Assembly (NCBI GenBank): GCA_022834735.1
Contig: BQKD01000001.1
Location: 969,659-1,033,658, forward strand
Origin: Erysipelotrichaceae bacterium OPF54
Lineage (GTDB): Bacteria > Bacillota_I > Bacilli_A > Erysipelotrichales > Erysipelotrichaceae
Length of the DNA: 64,000 nt
Direction: 5' to 3'
Shown here: positions 1 to 9,434 of the stretch, piece by piece
How positions within the stretch are numbered: the stretch's first letter is position 1
Layout of the letters: each line of letters begins with the position of its first letter
Position numbers and translations under genes: made by a program
The notes under the pieces: model-generated
Databases searched by the model: none
Told to the model about the DNA's origin: nothing
The model's input: only the letters and a program-made list of their open reading frames with translations

Positions 1-773
1 TTGATTATAATAAACCGTTAGAGGAGTCTCCTTCCTACCAGGCACTCCGAAGACAGAAAGATATCGTTACGATCGTCTGCGACAATAGTACGCAAGTGGA
101 ACTGGATCAGAACCTGGTCCAGAAAGATGGCAACGTCTATTTATCAATGCATGGAAACCGGGGCCTTTCCAAAGCCTATAACCGGGCACTGGACCACATT
201 GAAGAAGAGGATCCGGTACTCGAAGGTTTTGTCATGCTTTTTGATGACGATACCGATATTCCGGACAGCTATTTTGATTGTGTGCGAAAAGCAATTAAAG
301 AAAATGATGCAGACATCTATTTACCGCTTATCACAGATGAAAGGCCAGATCTAGGTTACTTATCGCCATCCATTCTAAAAGATGTATACATGCATCGTAC
401 GATGGATCCATGGTCGCTGACAAAAGAAGAAATATGTGGTATCAATAGCGGAATGGTGATTCGTTTGTCGTTATTTGCAGATTATCGATATAACGAAGAT
501 CTTTTTTTGGATCATGTAGATCATGATTTTATTCGTTCCATGCGCAAAAGGAATGCGAAGATTAGAATAATTGATACCGAACTACATCAGCACTTTTCAG
601 CGTTTGAGACGAATGGAAACAAAGCGATTGCTCGCTTTACGATTCTCAAAAAAGATATGAGAGAGTTTTATAAGCCTACTTTTAAAGGAAGACTTTTTTG
701 CGAATATGTTTTATTACGGCGAAAAGCGAGTATTTTTTACTATACCCGAGATATGAGAATATGGTTTCGATGA
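1..773 (+). CDS. Family 2 glycosyltransferase, 5'-truncated by window edge
   Basis: The reading frame is open from base 3 to the TGA at 773 with no plausible start upstream, so about 256 residues of the C-terminal part are present. The internal GTG at 96 is not a convincing start, because in-frame residues before it (IVTIVCDNST) look like the nucleotide-binding edge of a GT-A fold. A FDDDTDIP stretch supplies the DxD-type metal site, followed by a GINSGMVIRL segment and FLDHVDHDF typical of rhamnosyltransferase-like GT2 enzymes. It probably adds a sugar to the exported polymer on the cytoplasmic face. The next gene overlaps its stop (ATGA), so it belongs to the same operon. The acceptor and donor cannot be told from the sequence. 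Confidence 0.85.
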   Translation, partial: DYNKPLEESPSYQALRRQKDIVTIVCDNSTQVELDQNLVQKDGNVYLSMHGNRGLSKAYNRALDHIEEEDPVLEGFVMLFDDDTDIPDSYFDCVRKAIKENDADIYLPLITDERPDLGYLSPSILKDVYMHRTMDPWSLTKEEICGINSGMVIRLSLFADYRYNEDLFLDHVDHDFIRSMRKRNAKIRIIDTELHQHFSAFETNGNKAIARFTILKKDMREFYKPTFKGRLFCEYVLLRRKASIFYYTRDMRIWFR

Positions 774-1474
774 AGAAAAGAGAAAAAGTTTCAATAGCTA
801 TAGCGGCATATAATGGCGAAAAATATATTTATAAGCAATTGCGTTCCATTTTAGATCAATTAAAAGATGAGGACGAGATCGTGATTTCTCTCGATCCATC
901 GACAGATCGGACAGAAGAGATCATTGAAAATATGAACGATAAAAGAATAAGAGTAATTGACGGTCCGGGAAAAGGATTGATAAAAAACTTTGAAAATGCA
1001 ATCAAAAATACCAGGAATGATGTGATCTTTTTAAGTGATCAAGATGATGTATGGGAAACTGATAAAGTAGAAACTGTTCTTAATGCGATTAATGGATATG
1101 ATTTAATTCTTCATGATGCGCTGATTACTGATAAAAACTTAAAGGTTATTGAAGATTCAGTATTTAAAAAACGAACTCCTGCATTATCTTTCAAAAAAAA
1201 CGTTATAAAGAACTGTTTTATGGGATGCTGCATGGCATTTCGAGAAAATTTAAAAAAAGATATTTTACCTTTTCCTGCCAAGATCCCAATGCATGATCAA
1301 TGGATTGGTTTGGTCGCTTTGAAAAAAGGAAGGGTTCGAATCGTTTCAAAGCCTCTAATTCTGTATAGACGTCATGGTAATAATGAATCCAATATGAACC
1401 ACGCTTCAATTCCTCAAATGATACGATGGCGAATTGATTTGCTTAACGCATTAAAAGAAAGAGGATTAGTCTAG
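770..1474 (+). CDS. Family 2 glycosyltransferase
   Basis: A 234-residue GT-A enzyme if started at the ATG of 770, which overlaps the upstream TGA by four bases (ATGA); an in-frame ATG at 761 is the alternative. Visible motifs are IAAYNGEKYI at the N-terminus, SLDPSTDRT for the nucleotide loop, and SDQDDVWE, the DxD-type metal/sugar-nucleotide site. MHDQW later resembles the catalytic-base segment seen in O-antigen and rhamnan glycosyltransferases. Predicted role: transfer of one sugar from a nucleotide donor to the lipid-linked glycan. The next gene begins at its last base (TAGTG), showing translational coupling. Confidence 0.88.
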   Translation: MKKREKVSIAIAAYNGEKYIYKQLRSILDQLKDEDEIVISLDPSTDRTEEIIENMNDKRIRVIDGPGKGLIKNFENAIKNTRNDVIFLSDQDDVWETDKVETVLNAINGYDLILHDALITDKNLKVIEDSVFKKRTPALSFKKNVIKNCFMGCCMAFRENLKKDILPFPAKIPMHDQWIGLVALKKGRVRIVSKPLILYRRHGNNESNMNHASIPQMIRWRIDLLNALKERGLV

Positions 1475-2349
1475 TGAAAAAGATCAAAACAGTTTTATTA
1501 TTTGCACTTTTAATAACTTTGAGCGCTTGTTCAGTTAAGCCAGAAAATGTGCTTGTACAAATGACAGATCATTCTCCTTCTCAAATGATGGGGTATATTA
1601 TTCAATCCAATGGTAAGACCATAGTTGTAGATGGTGGTACACGGGAAGATAAGGATGCTTTATTAGAAGAGCTGAAAAAAATTGATGACGATAATGTGGT
1701 AGATGCATGGCTTCTTACTCATTATCATAAGGATCATACTGGGGCCTTAGCAGCTTATCTGGATTCCGGAGCAGATGATCTGGATATTGAATCTATATAT
1801 TATGATTTTCCGAATGAGAATTTCGTTGCTACTTATGAGCCGAACCGTCTGGAAGATCTGACAAATATTACGTCAAGTCTAGAACAGCATGTTAGTCAGG
1901 ATACCTTGCATAAAAATGAAGCGGGTGAGAAAATAGAACTCGGTGATACCGTAATCGATATTGTCAGAGTTTTTAATCCACTTATTACGGAGAATGCCGG
2001 AAATAACTCTTCAACTGTATATAAAATAGAAACAAACGGGAATAAGATTCTGTTTTTAGGTGATCTTGGCCTTGAAGGCGGGGAACAACTGCTTTCTGAA
2101 TCAAAAAAAGAAATTGAAAATATGGATTATGTACAGATGGCACATCATGGACAGAACGGAGTTGGAGAAGAAGTGTATGAAGTAATTCATCCAAAATACT
2201 GCTTATGGCCTACTCCTGAGTGGTTATGGGAAAATGCGAATAACGAATATCGTACCGATGAAACGAAAGAGTGGATCAGTAAACTGCATGTAAAAAAGAA
2301 CTATATTGCAAAAGACGGAGTTCAGGAAATCAGTTTATCTTCAAAATGA
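1474..2349 (+). CDS. Metallo-beta-lactamase-fold lipoprotein
   Basis: 291 residues with a lipoprotein signal: a charged MKK start, hydrophobic core and LSAC lipobox, putting the lipidated cysteine at residue 19. The mature part has the metallo-hydrolase signature THYHKDH (about residues 82-88), a VVDGG strand before it, a FLGDLG motif and a late MAHHGQNG segment. This layout matches the ComEC/Rec2-type hydrolase branch. The protein would sit outside the membrane, tethered by lipid. The start is GTG at 1474, one base overlapping the upstream stop. Its place between glycosyltransferases and the ABC exporter suggests cleavage or trimming of a phosphodiester or lipid-linked glycan, but that is inference; no substrate is evident. 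Confidence 0.82.
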   Translation: MKKIKTVLLFALLITLSACSVKPENVLVQMTDHSPSQMMGYIIQSNGKTIVVDGGTREDKDALLEELKKIDDDNVVDAWLLTHYHKDHTGALAAYLDSGADDLDIESIYYDFPNENFVATYEPNRLEDLTNITSSLEQHVSQDTLHKNEAGEKIELGDTVIDIVRVFNPLITENAGNNSSTVYKIETNGNKILFLGDLGLEGGEQLLSESKKEIENMDYVQMAHHGQNGVGEEVYEVIHPKYCLWPTPEWLWENANNEYRTDETKEWISKLHVKKNYIAKDGVQEISLSSK

Positions 2350-2370
2350 TAAAAGGAAAATGGTGTAAAA

Positions 2371-3171
2371 ATGAGTTTTTTAAAGAAAATTAAGCAAAAT
2401 TGGAAATTAATATTATTTTTAAGCAAAGACGATATTCGAAAGCGTTATGCAGGATCGGCTTTAGGAATTGCCTGGGCATTTATTCAACCTTGCGTAACGA
2501 TTTTAATTTACTGGTTTGTATTTCAGGTAGGTTTACGTTCTACTGCGCCAGGCAATTATGGTGATATGCCTTACATAGTCTGGATCATGTGTGGGCTGAT
2601 CCCCTGGTTTTTCTTTAGCGATGGTTTAAATGCGGTTACTAATGTATTTATTGAATATTCTTATCTAGTGAAAAAGGTAGTATTTGATGTGGAAGTACTT
2701 CCGGTTATCAAAGTAATTTCCTGTTTGTTTGTACATATCTTTTTTATTTTTTTGCTACTTGCAGTTATGGCGCTATTTGGATATTTTCCAACTTGGTCAT
2801 TCATTCAAATTATTTATTATGTAATCTGCTCAATTGCATTGATATTATCTCTTGGATATATTACTTCAAGCCTTGCCGTATTTTATCGTGACCTTGGCCA
2901 ATTTGTGCAGGTTTTTCTCCAGGCCGGAATGTGGCTTACACCGATTCTCTGGGCATTTGAGACAATTCAGGGATTCTCTTTTAGTTTTTTGTTCAAACTT
3001 AATCCAATGTTTTATATTGTCGAAGGATATAGAAGTGCATTACTTGAACACCAATGGTTTTTTGAACATCCAGTTCTTACGGTATATTTCTGGGGGTTTA
3101 TACTTATTATGACTTTACTGGCACGTTTTATTACAAAAAGAATGCGTCCTCATTTTGCGGATGTACTATAG
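2371..3171 (+). CDS. wzm: ABC-2 type polysaccharide export permease (Wzm/TagG-like)
   Basis: 266 residues with six hydrophobic stretches and the family hallmark near the N-terminus (SKDDIRKRYAGSALGIAWAF, a cytoplasmic amphipathic helix leading into the first membrane span). The late LNPMFYIVEGYR motif is also typical of Wzm, TagG and RgpC permeases. With the ATPase encoded next it would export an undecaprenyl-linked polysaccharide from the cytoplasm. A spacer AAGGAAAATGGTGTAAAA precedes the ATG. It overlaps nothing but is only 21 nt after the lipoprotein gene and 10 nt before the ATPase, consistent with one operon. Confidence 0.92.
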   Translation: MSFLKKIKQNWKLILFLSKDDIRKRYAGSALGIAWAFIQPCVTILIYWFVFQVGLRSTAPGNYGDMPYIVWIMCGLIPWFFFSDGLNAVTNVFIEYSYLVKKVVFDVEVLPVIKVISCLFVHIFFIFLLLAVMALFGYFPTWSFIQIIYYVICSIALILSLGYITSSLAVFYRDLGQFVQVFLQAGMWLTPILWAFETIQGFSFSFLFKLNPMFYIVEGYRSALLEHQWFFEHPVLTVYFWGFILIMTLLARFITKRMRPHFADVL

Positions 3172-3181
3172 GAGCAGAAAT

Positions 3182-4474
3182 ATGAAAGATTTGAATAATG
3201 TGATTGAAGTTGATCACGTTTCAAAAATATATAATTTGTATGATAAACCGATCGATCGTGTGAAAGAAGCTTTGTTTTCCCAGCATTCCAGACATAAAGA
3301 ATTTGCTGCTTTGAATGATGTAAACTTTTATGTAAAAAAAGGTGAAATTCTGGGCATAATTGGGAAGAATGGTAGTGGAAAATCGACTATTTTAAAGATC
3401 ATAACTAATGTATTGACGCCCACAAAAGGAAGAGTAGAAGTTGATGGAAAAATTGCTGCTTTGCTTGAACTTGGTGCTGGTTTCAATCAAGAGTATACAG
3501 GAATCGAGAACATTTATTTGAATGGTCAGATGATCGGTTTTACAAAAGAAGAAATGGATGAAAAACTGAATGATATCATTGAATTTGCTGATATTGGAGA
3601 ACATATTTATCAGCCGGTTAAAACGTATTCGAGCGGTATGTTTGCTCGTTTGGCGTTTTCAGTTGCGATATCAGTTGATCCGGACATTCTTATTGTAGAT
3701 GAGGCTCTTTCAGTTGGAGATATCTTTTTTCAAAATAAGTGTTATAGAAGATTTGAAGAGTTTCGTGATCAGGGAAAGACTATTTTATTTGTAACTCACG
3801 ATATGGGAAGCGTAGTTCGCTATTGCAATCGATGCGTGTTATTAAATCAGGGGGAGAAAGTGGCAGAAGGTACACCTCGTGAAATGGTTGATCTTTATAA
3901 AAAAATAATGGTTGGTCAATGGGATAAAGAAAAAGAAAAGAATAAAGCTCTTATTGAAACGAAAAATGTAGAACCGGAATCCCATAAATTATGGAAAGAT
4001 GAACTGATCATAAATCCATCTATCGAAGTCTATGGAGATGGACGAGCAGAAATTATTGATTTTGGTATTTTTTCATCCGGTGGTGATCTTGGAAATAATG
4101 TTTATAAAGGCGATCATTATGAGATCAGAATGAAAGTGAAGATCAATGAGGATCATTTATCTCCTATTTTTGCATGGAAGCTTCGGGATATAAAAGGAGC
4201 GGAATTGACAGGCACCAATACAATGCTTGAAAACATCGATACTTCTGATCTTAAAAAGGGTGATGTGGTTACTGTTTCTTTTACACAGAAAGAATATCTT
4301 CAGCCAGGACAGTATCTACTTTCCCTAGGTTGTACAGGGTATGAAGGAGATTCTCTGCATGTATTTTGTCGAAATTATAATTGCTGTGTGCTCGGGGTAG
4401 TAGCTGACAAAGGAACAATTGGATATTTTGATAGTGAGTCAAAAGTCAATATACAAGTAGAAACAGGTGAATGA
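3182..4474 (+). CDS. wzt: Polysaccharide export ABC ATPase with C-terminal Wzt-like domain
   Basis: 430 residues. The ATG at 3182 is preferred because AGGAG lies 8 nt before it; upstream in-frame TTG/ATG codons fall inside the permease gene. Walker A GKNGSGKST is at residues 61-69, the ABC signature YSSGM at about 149-153 and Walker B ILIVDEAL at 169-176, with a switch histidine in VTHD. After residue 260 there is an extra beta-rich domain of roughly 160 residues, matching the position and length of the Wzt C-terminal carbohydrate-binding domain. In studied Wzt proteins this domain recognises the finished, often modified, glycan chain end. That suggests length or end-group control by a chain-terminating modification. 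Confidence 0.93.
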   Translation: MKDLNNVIEVDHVSKIYNLYDKPIDRVKEALFSQHSRHKEFAALNDVNFYVKKGEILGIIGKNGSGKSTILKIITNVLTPTKGRVEVDGKIAALLELGAGFNQEYTGIENIYLNGQMIGFTKEEMDEKLNDIIEFADIGEHIYQPVKTYSSGMFARLAFSVAISVDPDILIVDEALSVGDIFFQNKCYRRFEEFRDQGKTILFVTHDMGSVVRYCNRCVLLNQGEKVAEGTPREMVDLYKKIMVGQWDKEKEKNKALIETKNVEPESHKLWKDELIINPSIEVYGDGRAEIIDFGIFSSGGDLGNNVYKGDHYEIRMKVKINEDHLSPIFAWKLRDIKGAELTGTNTMLENIDTSDLKKGDVVTVSFTQKEYLQPGQYLLSLGCTGYEGDSLHVFCRNYNCCVLGVVADKGTIGYFDSESKVNIQVETGE

Positions 4475-4475
4475 A

Positions 4476-6338
4476 GTGAAGAAAACAAAATATAGGACAT
4501 TTGATGAAGTATATGAGAATTATGAAGGTAGAAATAATATTCTCATTGCTTTATCAATCAAGAAAGGGTCTAACATCCTATATCTTGGAAATAATAAAGC
4601 TCATATACGTTTTTTATCAAATTTAGGAAATCTATGTATTTGCAATGGTATTGATCAGCTAACCTCTATAACAGAAAGTTTCGATACGATTATTGCAGAC
4701 CGCTTTTTTGACTCAATTGTCTGGAATCAAAAAATAGATTTTCTTCTTAAACTCTTGACTTTAAAAAAAGAATCCGGACATATATATATATTTGCAAATA
4801 ATAAACTTGCTATACGCTATTTCAGCGGGACAAGAGAAGAAGAGTCATCGTTGCCATACGGGAATCTGGTAGTTTCCAATCATTTGCTAAGTTTTAGAGA
4901 ATGGGAACGTCTTATTAAAAGTACAGGTGAGGAATTTAAGTTTTATTTTCCTTATCCTGATCTGGATTTCACAAATACGATCTATACAAATGATCCGAAG
5001 TTAGGGCAAATTCAAAGTGTGGAAACTTTGTTTAAAGATTATCGATTGATGATGTTTAATGATGTACAGGCTCTTAATGAAATCAATAAAAGCGGTTATT
5101 TTAAAGATTTTAGCAACTGTTTTCTTATCGAAATCGGATCTCCTTCCAATGTTGAAATGATCAAGTTTTCACTTGAAAGAAAACCTGAATTTCAAATGAT
5201 GACTTCTATCTTAAAAAATAGAACTGAAAGATCTGTTGAAAAAAAATGTATATGTAATGCAGGAATAAAACATCTTGATAAAATTGAAGAATACTACCAT
5301 CGTTTTAACAAATATAATCAAAATTTAAATATTGCATATTGTCCTTTAAAAAGGAAAAGCCAGGATACGCTTGAATTTAAATACATTACAGGTGAGAATC
5401 TGGAAGAAAAAATTGAGCTGGCTGTTATGAAAAGAGATCGGTCGAAGATAGAATCGTATTTGAAAATTATAGATGAACTAGCTTCCGTTGGAGAGAGAAG
5501 CCCGTTTAAACCAAATCAGAGGTTCTATGATGTATTTGGTAAGAGGAATTATTCACTTCTTGAAAATCAGGAATGTTACGATATTGCTAATATTGATCTG
5601 ATATTTGGAAATGTAATTTGCAATAATAAGTATTATGCGATTGACTATGAGTGGGTATTTGATTGTACGATCCCGAAATCTTATATTTTATTCCGCACTT
5701 TGCTGCATAGCTATGCATTATCGAAACTTGAACCATCTGATCTGGAGGCATTATATGAATTATGCGGGATCAATGAGCAGTTAAAAGATATTTTTATGGA
5801 AATGGAATACTCTTTTCAGGATTATGTATCCCATCTAAAAATATCAGACATTCAAAAAGAATATCATTTACTGAAACTATTTCCTTACGATCTGGAGCAA
5901 AGAATCCGGAAAATTGAATTGATTCAAGGAGAGGATAAGCATACTTATTATTTTGATAACGGTCCGAGTTTTAATGAAACGTTTGATATTGTTCCGGGGA
6001 TAGATGTGAAATTGCTTATTCACGGAAAAAGTATTTTAGGAATTCATCAGCTAACTGTTGATGGTAAAGCAGTATCTTTTACCACAAATGCTGATTTGAT
6101 TGATGGAAATAATTATTACTTTTTAAACGATCCGGAAATATGCATTTGTGCCCCTGCTGGAAACCAGCTTGATATTGACGGATATTTCTATTTATTCAAT
6201 GATGGAAATATTGATCGTATTGTTGAACTCATGAATTTGATTGGCGAACTTGCCGGACAAAATCATGCTTTACAGAAGCATTTGGATTCTCTGCTTTCGC
6301 ATAGAATTGTAAGGCTTTTGGATCGAAAGAAGAAATGA
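4476..6338 (+). CDS. Large methyltransferase-like plus kinase-like protein of the glycan locus
   Basis: 620 residues, cytoplasmic, no signal or membrane span. The GTG at 4476 is preferred over GTG 4467 because AGGTGA lies six bases before it. The first 170 residues resemble a Rossmann-type SAM methyltransferase (SNILYLGNNKAHIRFL in place of the usual E/DxGxGxG loop, then FDTIIADRFF), but the glycine-rich motif is weak, so it may be inactive. A middle section (about 270-430) ends in YYAIDYEWVF, like the metal-binding aspartate region of choline/aminoglycoside-type kinases. The C-terminal 60 residues are helical. Similar fusions occur in rhamnan and O-antigen clusters with a Wzt domain, where they cap the chain; this role is inference. 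Confidence 0.6.
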   Translation: MKKTKYRTFDEVYENYEGRNNILIALSIKKGSNILYLGNNKAHIRFLSNLGNLCICNGIDQLTSITESFDTIIADRFFDSIVWNQKIDFLLKLLTLKKESGHIYIFANNKLAIRYFSGTREEESSLPYGNLVVSNHLLSFREWERLIKSTGEEFKFYFPYPDLDFTNTIYTNDPKLGQIQSVETLFKDYRLMMFNDVQALNEINKSGYFKDFSNCFLIEIGSPSNVEMIKFSLERKPEFQMMTSILKNRTERSVEKKCICNAGIKHLDKIEEYYHRFNKYNQNLNIAYCPLKRKSQDTLEFKYITGENLEEKIELAVMKRDRSKIESYLKIIDELASVGERSPFKPNQRFYDVFGKRNYSLLENQECYDIANIDLIFGNVICNNKYYAIDYEWVFDCTIPKSYILFRTLLHSYALSKLEPSDLEALYELCGINEQLKDIFMEMEYSFQDYVSHLKISDIQKEYHLLKLFPYDLEQRIRKIELIQGEDKHTYYFDNGPSFNETFDIVPGIDVKLLIHGKSILGIHQLTVDGKAVSFTTNADLIDGNNYYFLNDPEICICAPAGNQLDIDGYFYLFNDGNIDRIVELMNLIGELAGQNHALQKHLDSLLSHRIVRLLDRKKK

Positions 6339-6345
6339 GGTATTT

Positions 6346-7317
6346 ATGGATGTTAGTATAGTGATTCCAACAAAAAATGGCGGAGAACTGTTTGATCAGG
6401 TTCTAGATGCAATTGCGAATCAAAAAACGAAATACAGTTATGAAGTGATTTGTGTAGATTCTGGATCTTCAGATCAGACATTACAATATATAAAAAATCA
6501 TAACTTCAAGCTTCATCAAATTCCCAAAGAGGAATTTGGTCATGGAAAGACTCGTAATCTAGGTGCAAGTCTTGGAACAGGAGATTATATTGTATTCATT
6601 ACCCAGGATGCTTTGCCAGCTAATGAATACTGGCTTGAGAACTTTATTGATGCCATGAAAATGGATCCAGAAATTGTTGGAGGATTTGGAATTCATTATC
6701 CTTATCCAGATTGCAATATCTTCGATCGTAGAGATATTACTGGCCATTTTCAGGGATTTGGCGAAGTAAATACAATATTTTCGCTTGAAGATAAAGACCG
6801 TTATAAAACCGATGAAGGGTATCGGCACTATCTTGCCTTTTTTTCCGATAATAACTCGTGTTTACGACGTGATATCTGGGAGAAATATCCATATGAAGAT
6901 GTAAATTTTGCCGAAGATCAGATCTGGGCTCGAAAAATGATAGAACTGGGATATAAAAAAGTTTATTGTCCTACAGCTGCTGTTTATCATTCCCATAATT
7001 ATCCTCTCAAGACATATAAAAAAAGATATTATGATGAGTATAAAGGGTTATATGATCTTCATAAATATATTATGATAAAAAATATTCCTCATCTTTTCGG
7101 AGGATATTATAAATATATTCGCAATGATATAGCATATGTAAATACTCTTCCTTTAAACGATAAAGAAAAAAAGGAATGGAAAAAATATGCAATTAAGCGA
7201 GGGTGGTATCGTTTTTATTCGTCCTATCTAGCAGGTAAATATCATACGTGGTCAGAGGAGAAAAAGAAGAAAATGGATCAAAAGCTCTCACAGCAGTTTG
7301 AACAAAGAAATCAATAG
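6346..7317 (+). CDS. Rhamnosyltransferase-like family 2 glycosyltransferase
   Basis: 323 residues with a GT-A fold: SIVIPTKNGG at the start, VDSGSSDQT for the nucleotide loop, the GHGKTRNLGA motif common in rhamnosyltransferases (RfbF-like), and ITQDALP carrying the metal-site acidic residue. The later FAEDQIWARKM segment fits the catalytic ED motif. The C-terminal third is basic and lysine-rich, probably contacting the membrane or lipid acceptor. It follows the kinase-like gene by 7 nt and precedes a WsaF-like gene. A dTDP-rhamnose donor is inferred from the rml genes downstream. Confidence 0.87.
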   Translation: MDVSIVIPTKNGGELFDQVLDAIANQKTKYSYEVICVDSGSSDQTLQYIKNHNFKLHQIPKEEFGHGKTRNLGASLGTGDYIVFITQDALPANEYWLENFIDAMKMDPEIVGGFGIHYPYPDCNIFDRRDITGHFQGFGEVNTIFSLEDKDRYKTDEGYRHYLAFFSDNNSCLRRDIWEKYPYEDVNFAEDQIWARKMIELGYKKVYCPTAAVYHSHNYPLKTYKKRYYDEYKGLYDLHKYIMIKNIPHLFGGYYKYIRNDIAYVNTLPLNDKEKKEWKKYAIKRGWYRFYSSYLAGKYHTWSEEKKKKMDQKLSQQFEQRNQ

Positions 7318-7327
7318 AGGTAGTAAA

Positions 7328-8551
7328 ATGAGAAATGTAAAACGTTTGGTAAGATCTTTAAAGATGCGCGGAATAAAAGGCTCCATTCAAAGAGCCGCCG
7401 AAGGTGTTTCGAAAGTGGATTTGATTGGATTCTGGTCATTTATAGTCGATCAGGAAAAGATCCCGTTTAATAAAACCGATTATGAGAATAATAAAGAAAA
7501 GGGAATCACATTGAACTGGGTAGTTCCTGAAATGGGTAAAGGGTCCGGAGGGCATATTAATATTTTCCGGTTTATTTCCTATTTAGAGCGTCATGGGATT
7601 CATAATCGTGTTTATATGTATCGCGCTCAATTGATGTTGTCAAACGATGTATTTCGCAATTTTATAAAAGAGAACTTTCAGATTTTGGATGAAAATGTGG
7701 AACTTTACTGGGATGTAAGATATATGAAATATGCGCATGGTATCGTTGCTACAAGCTGGGAAACGGCTTATTTTGTTAATCGATATGACAATGTAATTTC
7801 CAAATTTTACTTTATTCAGGATTTTGAACCAGATTTTTATGCAAAAAGTTCGCAATATGAATTTGCGGAGAATACTTATAAAATGGGCTTCCGCGGACTG
7901 ACTGCCGGTGAATGGCTGCGTGATATTTGTGTAAATCAATATAATATGGTGGCTGATAGTTTTAGCTTTTCGTATGATAAAGATCTTTATACTGTGCAGC
8001 CGTATACTGGAAGAAAAAACAGAGTATTCTTTTATGCTCGACCAGTAACTCCAAGGCGAGATTTTGAACTTGGTATGCTTGCCTTGAATGAGCTGTGTAA
8101 ACGGATGCCGGAAATTGAAGTTGTTTTTGCTGGCTGGAACATTGATGAATATGCTATTCCGTTTAAATACAAATCGCTTGGAATTCTTGAACTGGATAAG
8201 CTATCTGCTTTGTACGCTTCTTGTGATGTATGTCTGGTAATTTCGAATACGAATTTATCTCTTCTTCCACTGGAGGTAATGGGATCTGGATCAGTTGCAG
8301 TTTGTTCAAAAGGAGCAAACAGTGAATGGCTGGTAAATGAATCCAATTCCATTCTTGTAGATTATGATCCGGTACAGATTGCAGAAACAATAGAAAAGTA
8401 TTTAAAGGATACATCTCTTCTAAATGATATTCGTGAAAAAGGAATTGAATTTGCAAAATCAACTTCTTGGGAAGTTGAAGGAGAAAAGGTGTTAAAAGCC
8501 GTAAAAAGAGGTATTCAAGAAGATGAAAAAAATATTAATAATCGGGGGTAA
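7328..8551 (+). CDS. WsaF-like rhamnosyltransferase (GT4 family fold)
   Basis: 407 residues starting at ATG 7328, which has AGAGGTAG upstream. The N-terminal stretch LNWVVPEMGKGSGGHINI matches the acceptor-binding beginning of WsaF-type beta-1,2-rhamnosyltransferases. The second half has the GT-B donor domain with FFYARPVTPRRDFELG and the late SLLPLEVMGSGS followed by the conserved acidic/glycine segment. GT-B enzymes of this type use dTDP-rhamnose to extend a rhamnan backbone. It overlaps the following epimerase gene by 29 nt. Linkage specificity cannot be read from sequence. Confidence 0.85.
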   Translation: MRNVKRLVRSLKMRGIKGSIQRAAEGVSKVDLIGFWSFIVDQEKIPFNKTDYENNKEKGITLNWVVPEMGKGSGGHINIFRFISYLERHGIHNRVYMYRAQLMLSNDVFRNFIKENFQILDENVELYWDVRYMKYAHGIVATSWETAYFVNRYDNVISKFYFIQDFEPDFYAKSSQYEFAENTYKMGFRGLTAGEWLRDICVNQYNMVADSFSFSYDKDLYTVQPYTGRKNRVFFYARPVTPRRDFELGMLALNELCKRMPEIEVVFAGWNIDEYAIPFKYKSLGILELDKLSALYASCDVCLVISNTNLSLLPLEVMGSGSVAVCSKGANSEWLVNESNSILVDYDPVQIAETIEKYLKDTSLLNDIREKGIEFAKSTSWEVEGEKVLKAVKRGIQEDEKNINNRG

Positions 8552-9434
8552 TGGTTTTATTGGCCGCAATCTGGCAAGAAATTTTCTCAGTCACAATGAT
8601 GAAGTGTATTCGTTTGATATTCAAAAACCAGAGGAGCTCATTGAAGGTGTCCATTATTTAACTGGTGATTTTTTTGATGACACAACACTCGAAGAAGTGA
8701 TTGATGGGATGGATGTGATCATCCATGCGTTGAGCACGATCAATCCAGGTAATTCCAATGTGAGATATATGCAGGGATATTCCCGAGACTTTGTTCAAAC
8801 AGTTCGATTAATAGAATTGTGTATAGAAAAAGAGATTAAGATGGTTTTCTTGTCTTCTGGCGGAACAGTGTACGGAATTCATGATAAGCAGCCTATAGAA
8901 GAAAATGACTTTACTGCCCCTATTAACCATTACGGAACGGTTAAGTTGTGTATTGAAAACGTAATCCGTACATTCAACACGCAACAGCATACAAAAATGC
9001 TCATTGCACGTATTTCCAATCCTTTTGGGCCTGGACAGGATTTTCGAAAAGGCGTCGGGTTTGTGGATGCAGTTTTAAAAAAGTCAATTGATGGAGAAAC
9101 CATAGAGATATGGGGAGATGGTAGTGTAGTTCGTGATTACATTTATATTGATGATGTATGCGAAATGATTTATACACTGATCAACTACTCCGGACCTGAA
9201 GATGTTTTTAATATTAGCAGCAATGAGGGAGTTTCTTTGAATCAGATTCTGGAATATGTACACGAAATTGGATTGAATCCGAATGTGGTTTATAAAAAGT
9301 CGCGGGCAGTTGACGTACCTCAAGTTGTATTAGACAACGAAAGAATAATGTCCGTTCACCCAATAAAAGTTTTGTCATTTAAAGAAGGTCTTCAAAAATA
9401 TTGTGATTATTTATTGAAAAACTATCAAAAATGA
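8523..9434 (+). CDS. NAD-dependent epimerase/dehydratase (extended SDR)
   Basis: 303 residues of an extended short-chain dehydrogenase. The NAD-binding GGNGFIGRN is at residues 8-16, SSGGTVYG carries the active serine/threonine region, and YGTVK gives the catalytic YxxxK. RDYIYIDDV is the usual sugar-nucleotide epimerase motif. It resembles UDP-glucose/UDP-GlcNAc 4-epimerases more than the rml dehydratase found later in the window. It probably makes an extra nucleotide sugar (UDP-Gal or UDP-GalNAc type) for the polymer. The ATG at 8523 has AAGAGG upstream and lies inside the end of the WsaF-like gene. Confidence 0.85.
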   Translation: MKKILIIGGNGFIGRNLARNFLSHNDEVYSFDIQKPEELIEGVHYLTGDFFDDTTLEEVIDGMDVIIHALSTINPGNSNVRYMQGYSRDFVQTVRLIELCIEKEIKMVFLSSGGTVYGIHDKQPIEENDFTAPINHYGTVKLCIENVIRTFNTQQHTKMLIARISNPFGPGQDFRKGVGFVDAVLKKSIDGETIEIWGDGSVVRDYIYIDDVCEMIYTLINYSGPEDVFNISSNEGVSLNQILEYVHEIGLNPNVVYKKSRAVDVPQVVLDNERIMSVHPIKVLSFKEGLQKYCDYLLKNYQK

